From the NCBI GenBank assembly GCA_002900995.3, contig CM035311.1, positions 1,302,001 through 1,366,000 on the forward strand: 64,000 bases of DNA. The letters are read 5' to 3'. Within the stretch, counting starts at the first letter, position 1. The number at the start of each line of letters is the position of its first letter. The DNA comes from Ganoderma boninense (lineage: Eukaryota > Basidiomycota > Agaricomycetes > Polyporales > Polyporaceae). Position numbers and translations under genes: made by a program. Below the pieces are notes generated by a model, which worked only from the letters and a program-made list of their open reading frames with translations, was not told where the DNA came from and did no database searches. Shown piece by piece: positions 55,748 through 64,000 of the stretch.

Positions 55748-57520
55748 TCACAGTTCATCAGTAACATGACCGCGAGTCTTCAATTCCTCAGTCGGGACAG
55801 CGGAGGCTGCTTCTGAAGCTCTCGCGGACGTCATCCCAGGGTCTTCTTCTCCTACCGATGGCGAAGACGCCGCGTCATCAGCGGCCTCCTCGCGCTTGGT
55901 CAAAGTTACGGAAGCAGACTCAGCGGCATCCGTCTCCGCCGTGGTCGCGCTCTCGCCCGCAACAGGAGTCTTCGGGTGACCGGTCACCTCCGGGGTGAAG
56001 ACGACCTGGCCCGCCTCGTCCGTCTTTGCCATCTTCGGCTTCTCGCGCTCGCTCTTTTCGGCCTCCTGCTGCGCCTTCAGGATCTTCCGGATCGGGTCCT
56101 CCTCTGCTGCACCCTTTGCCTCGCCCTTCTTTGGCAGCGCACCGCCCATCATACCCGGAAAGCCGTGCTTCTCGTGGAAGTCGGCCCCCGCGCCGTTCTT
56201 GATGGCCTCCTCGAAGTCGATGAGGTCGTTGAAGCCGCCGTGCGCGAGGGCCATGCGCTGGGCCTCCTGCTTGCGCTCGATCTCGAGCATCTCCTCATCA
56301 GGCACGAACTCCTCCTCTGCCGCCTGCTTGTTCAGGGTTGACAGGTCCGCGGTGCCGTCGAGCACCGAGTCGAAGAACTTCGAGAGGGAGTCGTGCTTCT
56401 GGATGCCTGCCACGCACGTACTGTCAGAGCCGAGATCAAGGGAATACGATCGCGGCGCACGACACGCACCCTCGTAGCGCACATAGTCCGTCGAGCCGGC
56501 GGGATAGAGAAGAACCTTAGACGACTTAGGTTCCCCTTTCTCCAGCCCCATCTTCACGGAGCTCTTCCCCTTTCGGTCGCGGTGAATGGCGAACGTGATC
56601 TGTCCCTTGTACTTGTTCCCGAGCGTCTGCCAAAGCAGGGGGATGTGCTTGCCCTGGTTCAGGAGGACGGCGCGCGGCGCGGACTTGTTCTGGACTCGTA
56701 TAAGAAAGTTAGCACAGGAAAGCGCGTTGCGGCGGAAATTACGGACCTCCTCAACCCAGGCAGGGAGATCCTCGAGGTGATAGACCTTCTTGACGTTATG
56801 CGGGATGCTACGCGAAGCCCAGTAAAAGAAGGCGCTTGCGCTTCGATTCGGGCCGTCAAAGTCGACAGCCTTCGACTTGCCTCCTCGCGGGAACAGCTAT
56901 ATTCAGCGAGGGAAAGTTGATGTTAGGCGGATGCGAACTCGGCGCGCGATGATAATCTTGCCTTGACGGTGGGGAAGCCCTGGACACCCTGCTCTGCGCA
57001 CAATTGCTTATTGCTCTGCTTGTCACAGTCGACGGCGTAGAACGGAATCATTGGGTACACGCCGAGGGCGGCCTTGCTGAATTCGGGGGCCATCCGTTGG
57101 CAGTGCTGTCACGGCGTTCAACATCCTCGAACGAAGTCGCATCAAAAGCATGGAACGTACCCCGCACCATGGTGCGACAAAGGCGACTACAGACGTTGCC
57201 TGTAAGATAAAACAGTTAGTACTGGACCTGAGGTACAGTGGCGGGCGTCTATGTTCTACAGCCACCGATGACGCATTTTGGCTCGCAATATTTCATGAGC
57301 GCAGAGAACGAAAGACACGCGGTGAAGCAGATACGCGGCGAGGGTATTCGACACGCGTCATGGAATAGATAAAGGGAGTGAGAGATGTACGTACGTTCTC
57401 CTTCATCGCTTTCCTGAATCCCTTCGCGTCAAGCTGCTTCACGAGCGTGTCCTTGGGAAAGAGGGCGGCCGACGCCAACGAAGGCGTCATCGCGACGACC
57501 AAAGCGAACCAGAGCTGCAT
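55748..57520 (-). CDS. ER protein disulfide isomerase-like (thioredoxin CGHC) protein
   Basis: An oxidoreductase of the ER lumen, similar in layout to yeast Mpd1-type PDIs. Residues 1-19 form a signal peptide (MQLWFALVVAMTPSLASAA). The first thioredoxin domain reads ATSVVAFVAPWCGHCQRMAPEF, with CGHC spanning an intron (donor after the Gly codon), then PFYAVDCDKQSN and GVQGFPTVK with the cis-Pro. A second, redox-dead thioredoxin-like part follows (SAPRAVLLNQG, GQITFAIHRD). A long charged helical tail (EEEFVPDEEMLEIERKQE, LKAQQEAEKSEREKP) and an acidic Ser/Ala-rich end close with HVTDEL, a KDEL-like retrieval signal. Stop TGA 55748-55750. Five or more introns. The 150-residue tail is longer than in most Mpd1-type enzymes. 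Confidence 0.85.
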
Positions 57521-58416
57521 GGCGTTGCAGAGTGGGGTGAGATGCTAGCCTGTCCGTCAATAGTTTCTGGTTGAGAGCGAGCAGAGGGGTACGGGAGTTG
57601 TCAAAGGGACTGCGTGACTTATACGATCGGTGTTGGGCGCGTGGGGAACCAGGCCGATGCGAGCTGACGTGGCCGAACCCTGCGAGAGCGTTTCCCACCG
57701 CCCCGGGACTGGTCTCTTCGATGCCGACGACGTTCGCGCTGGCCCGCGCAGCGCATATACCCACGAAACATGCTCCCTGCGACTTTCGTTGGGCGGGGAC
57801 GGCCTCGCGGCGGTGGTTTTCGGTCAACCTGCGACCAGTCGCTCCCGTGCGGTTGACGTGGCCTAGCAGGCGACGGCTGGGAAGAGTCTGTTTGTGCCAT
57901 ATATGGAAAACTCTCCTACGTGCCCTCCTCTGTTCTGGGCGGCTAATGGGCTGGCTGCTCTCACCGTCCGCGCTTCTTGCACCGCGAGTGCTCTCATCTC
58001 TCCGTCTCCAATACAAACCCTCTCGTTTCTCAACGCCTTGACAAACGCGCATATACACAACAATCCACCACCTTGCCTGCCCGCCGCATCGCTCGAGCCG
58101 AAATTTCCAAGTCTGAACGCCCTCGAGCGAATGCTGATGGATATCCTCCTCCCCGAAGCGGACCTACACGTGTTGTGCTAACGGCCCGCCTCATGTCGAG
58201 CGCGAGGTATACCGCATACCCTAGGTTAAAAGCGAGTCATGAGGCAATCCTGCACGCTTTCTCTTCCAGCACCTATCATCTCGACCCCGAATCGCCCTAC
58301 ACCCAACCGACACCCCACCGGCTCCCAACGGCCTTCACAGCAACTTGGAATCTCACTTTTACCTATAACCTTTCTACAAGCGCATTTGGCAACTCAGATA
58401 CCACGCGACTACCACC
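57521..58416. promoter_or_regulatory. divergent promoter region of the PDI and RanBD genes
   Basis: About 900 bases between two starts facing apart. Long frames on both strands (57429-58058 -, 57571-58041 +) overlap each other completely and show no domain. The part nearest 58417 is C/T-rich. Confidence 0.45.
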
Positions 58417-60487
58417 ATGTTCCCTCTGAATGACTTTAATTTCGTGGCTTGCGCCCTCGCAACGTTCTCCGCCGCGGTAGGCTACAACATCTCCCGCAGA
58501 CGCGGCCGAAACACCTCGAGCAGCAGCGGGTGAGTCCCATTCAGTCCACCATCTGGATTCCGAACCCTCTCGAGTCTCCAGACTCCGACCGCACAAGCAC
58601 TCCGCTGACCAGTGGCCCCCATCGTCGCGGCCTCCGCATTCCCCCATTTTCATACCCGGATGCACTTCCCGGTCTTGATACCCACGCCGAAAGCGAGCGC
58701 GCCAAGAAGGAGAAGGAAGGTCGGCTTGGGTTCCTCAGGTTTCATCGCAGGAACAGCGTTGCAAGTGCGCGATCCGCCAGTGCCGCCCCGAGCAGCGTCG
58801 AAGTTGGCGAGAGCGACGCGGGCACCGAGCCGCCCTCCAGCAAGTGCGGCACCCCCATCCCTGGCCCCGCAGAAGCAGAACAAGGACGATTTGAAAGCGT
58901 GAGCATCTCTCGTCAACTTTGCGCGCGCGCGGCGACCGTCACGGCACGGGGGCAATGCACCACGAGCAAGTGTGGCTCCTGCGGACCGGCAGCGATGGGT
59001 CGACGCCGCGATAACGGTGCAGCGCGTACAGCACGCGTGCCAGGTGTTGATTCCGTCTGTGTGTGTTGCAGTTCCCGGACGGGCTCGAGCTCGCGTGGCC
59101 CGAGGACGGGTCGCTGAAGCGCAAGCGGTCGCCTGCTCCGAGGCTTGCGGTAAGTGCTGCCCTCTAGTGTCGATCATGGCGAGTCCTAAACGGTTTATAT
59201 TGGGCTTCCGCAATAGGATGCCGACACGCCCCCCTTTAAGCGACGCAGGACGCCGCCTGCGGAGAAGAACGCACTGGACAGAGACGGGGAGAACGCCAGC
59301 CCTGCAGTGAAGTCCGGAGAGGGCATGTCTCAGCTCTTCACTGCCGACGTTATCCCGGGGGTGGCTGAATCCACCAACGCCGTCGCCATTATCGGTACGC
59401 ATGCAGAGGTTTCGGAGTCAGCTGAAGTGCCGAACGTCACGGAACAAGTGCCTGCGCAGGGGGAGCTCGTGTCTTCCCCTGCGTCTGCTAAGATGGAGTC
59501 GTCCGCGGCTCCCGCTCCCACCTTGACTGTGCCCTCAGCACCCCCGCCATGCCTTTCTGTCCCTGCAACAACACCTTTTATTCGCCCTCCGACTCTTGGT
59601 CCCTCATGGCTTACAGGTACACCCCTCGTAGCGGTAAGTCGGACCGAGTTTCGAACCCGCTGTTGTTTTCGTCCTAACGTGCCGTTGACCATTTCAGGCC
59701 GGACCTTCCTCCGCCTTTTCTGCGTTCACAGGACAAGGGTCCGCGTTCGTGAACTCGTGCTCGGGTCCGCTCAGAGTGCCTGTATGGACAACAACCACAA
59801 CCGGTTCGGTTTCCGTCTTTGGTGATGCACCGTCAGCATCCGCGTCCTCTGCCGCGGACCCTTTGGCTGCGTCGACGCAGTCAACCGCGACTGCGCAAAA
59901 TGGTACGGCATGTGTTTCAGTCATGAGGATGTACGGACGGTGCTCAGGCTGCTTCTGTCCAGTCTTGACGGGAGAGGAGGATGAGGAAGTCGAGACGGAG
60001 CTCAAGGGTGCCAAAGTCTTCATCAAGAGGGGGGAACGCGACTTCTGCGAAGGCATCCTCGGAAATGTGAAGTTTCTCAAGCACAAGGAGACTGGTGACT
60101 ACCGTATCCGTGGGTCGCATTGCGTTTGCCCTGTTGTTCAGCCATTGACAAAAGTTGCCCGTTGTAGTCTTCCGTCGAGAACCGGTCTGGAAGGTCACGA
60201 TGAGCGTGCGTCTTCGGCCGACCGTCCGATGTTCCTTCGACGCGGCGCAGAGTGCACTGCGCGTCACGCTCCGGGAGCCCATCGAGGACACCCAGCACGA
60301 GCACCTGGTCATCTACGCGTTGAAGGTACGTAAGGGTTATCATGTCATGTCATTTAGGCTCTCGCTGACTGGAAGGGTGGCCCGACTTGCCGTGTAGCGG
60401 GGGAAGGCATCGCGATCGGAGTTTGCAGAATTCGCGAAGACGGTCGCAGCTAGTGCGCGGCTGCAGGAGCAGCAGGGCCGCGCCTGA
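58417..60487 (+). CDS. Ran-binding-domain protein (Yrb2/Nup2-like)
   Basis: A Ran-GTP-binding cofactor of nuclear transport. Exon 1 (58417-58528, MFPLNDFNFVACALATF) encodes a hydrophobic start, unusual for this family, then RRRGRNTSSS. Exon 2 begins 58613 (GPHRRGLRIPPFSYP); FPDGLELAWPEDGSLKRKR and TPPFKRRRTPP are basic, nuclear-signal-like. A Ser/Pro/Ala-rich centre follows with PSSAFSAFTGQG. The C-terminal Ran-binding domain reads LTGEEDEEVETELKGAKVF, GILGNVKFLKHKETGDYRI, LFRREPVWKVTMS and HEHLVIYALK, ending KTVAASARLQEQQGRA with TGA (60485-60487). About seven introns. Exon 1 could instead belong to a membrane-anchored variant; the ATG is the best available. Confidence 0.75.
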
Positions 60488-61963
60488 CGGTACAATTGCA
60501 ACGCAACGTGCCCCGCCTTTTCGCCGCAGACCGGCACCACATCACACCGCACCTTATGACTATTTGCGACGCCGGGGTTGTCTAGTCGCGCTGGGCGTGA
60601 CGCTTGCATACCGGAGACAGTACAGTAACTTATTCGTTCGTTTGGGGAGGATGTACAATTTGTAGGACAAGGCCTGGGAAGCTTCACGGACATATGTGTA
60701 TGTATAGCGTAATTCATATACCAGCTACTGGCGTGTACGAGTGGTGGTCGAGGAGAAGGAGAGTGAGAAGGACGCAGTCGTGTGCTTCGCTGCATTGATG
60801 TTCGGAACGTCGCGGCTTGCCTTGCCTTCCATTTCCCGGTGTCCCCCTCCCACGACGATGCGTGCAATGCGGCCGCTTCGACGGTGCACATCGACAAATC
60901 AGGGTCAATGCTCCCGGTGTCGGCTCAGCTCAGCTCAGCTCGTCTGGAAGCGTTCTCTGGGCTGCGTCGCGGTTGTCGCGGTCTCCAGGGGCGGGTGCAG
61001 CAATATGAATGCGGCCCTCGTCCTCGTGCTTTGCTACACAATGAAGGTGTGAACGGAGGATATCGGCATGCATTGCATGCCAACGAGATCCAGAATCACG
61101 GAAAGTTGGTTATCCAGTTTGCCAATAATCCGCAGGGCGAATCATGAGCGCTGTTACTACTTAAGAGAGTGGTTTTACTTAGTACTAAAACTGGTGGTCG
61201 ATAGACGTAAGCACAGGTCGACATTGACGGGACTGCCGGATCTTCACCGCTTGGTACCGCATGCAGATGTGGCAGAAGAGATGATGAAGGTCATGAGTGC
61301 TGCACGGCGGCGAGCCTTATTGTGAGTGAGGCCGAACGCACTCACGGACGTTGTGCTCTATATGGCAGGCGTTGTAGTCGGAGTGGGGACCCCGAGAGAC
61401 CGTAGTGGCGGTGTCACCGGCACCCCTCGGCAAGGGACAATAACGTGGGGCGAGGTGCGGGCGCCGGTGGCTGGGGTCTTGGCTTGGTCGTGTTTGTGGG
61501 CGCGCGTTTACCGTTTGGGTAAGTGAAGAGAGACGCCGGGGCGTGTTTATATCCGATGTTGATGTGTCGTAACCGACCCAATTGTCCCTCGCCAGGGCAA
61601 GGCGGACACACTTTTGTCCACTGCCTGTTCATAAGGACGGTTTCTACTCTGCTGGCTCTCCACACCAGCCAGTCTAGTGTTCTCACTTGCATCTGCTATC
61701 TGCTCTCCTGCTCTCCTCCACACATACCCCGGACTCAGTCCTCTGTAGCCTTAACCAGCAACTTGTCTCCCTCTTCGTTTCGAGCTCAACCACATTTCAC
61801 GCTCCTCGGATCCTGCTAGAAATCCTCACGTTCTTCATCCCCTTCTGGTAAGCACTTCCTCACCTTGGAGCCTCCTCCATCTGCCGCAGCTTTGACACCC
61901 CGCTTGCCCCACAGACGTCTTCCCTTCCACGCCCAAAGCACTTAACGCCCACAAACTATATTC
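60488..61963. other. intergenic, no supported gene
   Basis: About 1.5 kb. Contains a short GCTCA tandem (60922-60941) and, before 61964, a C/T-rich leader. Frames here are short and overlapping. Confidence 0.45.
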
Positions 61964-63616
61964 ATGTCTGCTGCTATCACGACCGCTCAAACTACCTTCA
62001 CCACCGACAGCCCGCAAGCACCCACCTACGCATTTCTTGCATACCCGCCCCCGCAGAAGAAACGGCCCACTCAGCCTCTTCCTTCTCCCCCGGCACCCAA
62101 ACGCGCCCCGTGCTCCCCGTGCTCGCCAGCGCACCCTAGGCGTCGTTCTGCCACCACCTCAGCTATTGCCGCTTGGGTGGCTGCAGTTCAACCCGGCTCT
62201 CCCGCCCCTCTGACGCCCCGTCGTCGCTCGTCGATCTCGAGCACCCGCCGCTCTTCCTACGGTTCGGCTTCTATCGTCTCCCGGCGTCCGTCCATCAACA
62301 CAGGAACCCCACACTCCGCATCTTTCCTGAACGGCCAGGTCATCACTCCGTGCGTCAAGAACTTCAAGCACGACCTCACCACCGTGGGATACACCTCCGT
62401 GTTCGTGCACTTTCCCGAGACACCGCTTTCTGCTACGATCCCTCTTTACACCACCGGTACGGACAAGTCCCGTCCCCCTCCTTCCTTCAATCGCGTCCCC
62501 ACCTCGCCCTCGAGCCCAGTCAGACCCGTCAGGAGCCTCAAGCACTTCCGCTCTCTGTCTGCACTCAAAACCGGGCGGCGCACTCGTTCCAAGTCTTCTG
62601 CGGTCCGTGCTCCTCCCTCTCCTGCGATGAAGTCCCCCGTCCGCACGACCTCCAAGGCTGCGCGCGCCCAGGCGAGTGCAGCCGTCAGCGCGAGCAAGAA
62701 GTCCAAGTACGCCAAGTTCCGCCCGCCTCCCCTGGCCGCCGAGCTCGCTCTCGCGCAGCTCGCCGACGGCGGCTCGATCGAGGACCACATCCGTCGCTTC
62801 GCTGAGGCGCAGGCCAAGGCCGACGGTGCCACCGAGAAGACGCGCGACGGCCGCCTCGTTGGCGTCGCTGATGTCTACCGCGACGGCATGGGTGGTGTCT
62901 GGCGCGACCAGGACGAGGAGTGGGAGTACGCGCACCTGCTCGGTGGCGATGATGATTGGTGCGGAAGTGAGGAGAGCTGGGTGCGCTTCGGCTCTCCCGC
63001 AGGGAAGCCGCGCAAGTCGTCCCTCGTGCCCTCCGTGGCCCCCTCAGAGAACGACGACCCGCGCCGTGGGAGCGTGTCGAGCCAGGACTCGGACCTCGAC
63101 CCCCGCTATGCGATGTACGCTGAGGACACGCGCGACGACCTCGCGGCCTTCGGGAGCGCGCTCGCGCCTGCCTGCGCCCGCCGCCCCGGCATGTCCGTGC
63201 TCGCCATCCCTGCCCGCGCACGCCGCACAGCGAAGCACCTCCGCAAGCCCGAGTTCCTCCTGAACGCGTTCCCCGTGCCCGAGGGCGTTGTCGCGCCCTC
63301 CGTGCCCACCCAGGTCGGGAAGGCGCCGAAGCAGCGCCGGCGCCCCGCGCCCCTCAAGCTCACCCCCCCTAGCCCCGCGTTCAAGTGCCCGACGAACCCC
63401 ATGGATGCTGAGTCGGTTCGTGACGACTTCCTCGCTGCCTCCTTCGCACCCGCTCCCCCACCCAAGTCTGCCACTTACCGACGCGCCGAGGTTCCCCGCG
63501 CGGTCGCCCCTCTCTCGCCCCGCCCTATTCAGGACTCTGGTGTGAAGAAGCCGATGACGAAGCTGGGCATGCGTGGGCTCTTCCGTGTTATGGGCGGGAA
63601 GAAGGGTGACCTCTAG
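61964..63616 (+). CDS. 550-residue intronless Pro/Ser-rich hypothetical protein
   Basis: One uninterrupted frame from ATG 61964 to TAG 63614-63616, rare here because nearly all neighbours are split. The N-terminus is Pro/Thr/Ser-rich with basic clusters (PRRRSATTS, TRRSSYGSAS). A more conserved-looking core reads NGQVITPCVKNFKHDLTTVG then YTSVFVHFPETPL. Later come a KKSKYAKFRPPPLAAELAL helix, RLVGVADVYRDGMGGVWRD, EEWEYAHLLG and near the end TKLGMRGLFRVMGGKKG. No signal peptide, membrane segment or known domain. I have the impression it is a basidiomycete-specific protein; that is not verified. A 264-codon minus-strand frame inside it is a GC shadow. Confidence 0.8.
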   Translation: MSAAITTAQTTFTTDSPQAPTYAFLAYPPPQKKRPTQPLPSPPAPKRAPCSPCSPAHPRRRSATTSAIAAWVAAVQPGSPAPLTPRRRSSISSTRRSSYGSASIVSRRPSINTGTPHSASFLNGQVITPCVKNFKHDLTTVGYTSVFVHFPETPLSATIPLYTTGTDKSRPPPSFNRVPTSPSSPVRPVRSLKHFRSLSALKTGRRTRSKSSAVRAPPSPAMKSPVRTTSKAARAQASAAVSASKKSKYAKFRPPPLAAELALAQLADGGSIEDHIRRFAEAQAKADGATEKTRDGRLVGVADVYRDGMGGVWRDQDEEWEYAHLLGGDDDWCGSEESWVRFGSPAGKPRKSSLVPSVAPSENDDPRRGSVSSQDSDLDPRYAMYAEDTRDDLAAFGSALAPACARRPGMSVLAIPARARRTAKHLRKPEFLLNAFPVPEGVVAPSVPTQVGKAPKQRRRPAPLKLTPPSPAFKCPTNPMDAESVRDDFLAASFAPAPPPKSATYRRAEVPRAVAPLSPRPIQDSGVKKPMTKLGMRGLFRVMGGKKGDL

Positions 63617-64000
63617 TCGGTCGACGCCTCTCTCCTCCTCTGCGGACTTCAAATAAATCGAATCGAACGGACTGGGTTTTCGAAGTAGATCTGGATATTC
63701 ACTTCGTGCTAGACGCGCCCTCCACGACCTGTAACGTTCCTCTTTCACGTCTTGTGCTCTCTCAGCTTTTGTGCTCTCTGCTGTTCTCGCATCGCTCGTC
63801 TCCGTTGTACGACCGCCCATCGCATGGGCAACATACATACATATATTATAGCACTTGTAGTTCTAGTAGTTACGCCTCTTGTATCTTATCCGCGTTGGCT
63901 CTTTTGTAGCAATATATTAATATCGTGCTGCGCTGTTTAACTTCTCGTGGTTGCTATTCGACGCGATCCAAACCATCGTATGCCTTCAGCTTTCTGAAGC
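63617..64000. other. 3' flank, nothing recognised
   Basis: Downstream of the last gene; AT-rich, with AATAAATC at 63653-63660 as a plausible polyadenylation signal. Confidence 0.4.

Noticed and set aside
63044..63838. 264-codon minus-strand frame
   Set aside because: Antisense shadow of the 550-residue gene; no domain.

Overview
The window is nuclear DNA of a filamentous basidiomycete, almost certainly an agaricomycete. Genes are split by many 50-80 bp GT-AG introns, and the protein families are typical of mushroom-forming fungi: F-box/LRR proteins, a DUF6534-type membrane protein, an alpha-kinase, a fungal class 3 lipase, a Kre9/Knh1-type GPI protein and lineage-specific cysteine-rich proteins. 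No rRNA, tRNA or CRISPR was seen. Exon structures were assembled by eye, so splice sites are approximate unless exact positions are given.

Layout. 1-4.8 kb: an MFS sugar transporter cut by the left edge, a doubtful ORF, and a secreted class 3 lipase (-). 4.8-7.9 kb: no gene seen. 7.9-9.9 kb: a secreted GH5 beta-glucanase (+). 10.4-17.9 kb: four tandem same-strand copies of a cysteine-rich family whose tail resembles that of basidiomycete BTB proteins. The first is intact, the second has one nonsense codon, the third one frameshifting deletion, and the fourth is badly decayed. 19.2-20.6 kb: a RING coiled-coil protein. 20.8-23.6 kb: an intact F-box/LRR-type gene next to a broken paralogue whose two halves lie in opposite orientations around a 17-bp tandem repeat. 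25.5-26.7 kb: a GPI-anchored Kre9/Knh1-like protein. 28.5-30.1 kb: a C2H2 zinc-finger protein. 33.1-35.6 kb: a DUF6534-like membrane protein. 36.5-39.5 kb: a large coiled-coil protein. 40.0-42.1 kb: a UBA-ZnF-UBX protein.

42.2-47.8 kb holds the most striking object: a 5,598-bp DNA transposon with 55-bp terminal inverted repeats (one mismatch) and a perfect 6-bp target-site duplication. It encodes a DDE integrase-core transposase and, converging on it, an apparently intact alpha-type protein kinase with N-terminal zinc ribbons. It sits about 147 bp upstream of the UBX gene, in what was roughly a 0.37-kb gap between that gene and a Qc-SNARE gene.

48.0-52.1 kb: the Qc-SNARE gene (-), diverging from the oligosaccharyltransferase catalytic subunit STT3 (+). 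53.9-54.4 kb: a small hypothetical gene. 55.7-57.5 kb: a thioredoxin-fold PDI-like ER protein ending in TDEL. 58.4-60.5 kb: a Ran-binding-domain protein. 62.0-63.6 kb: a long intronless proline/serine-rich protein. STT3, PDI and the SNARE serve the secretory pathway, but this fungal neighbourhood looks like ordinary gene order, not an operon or biosynthetic cluster.
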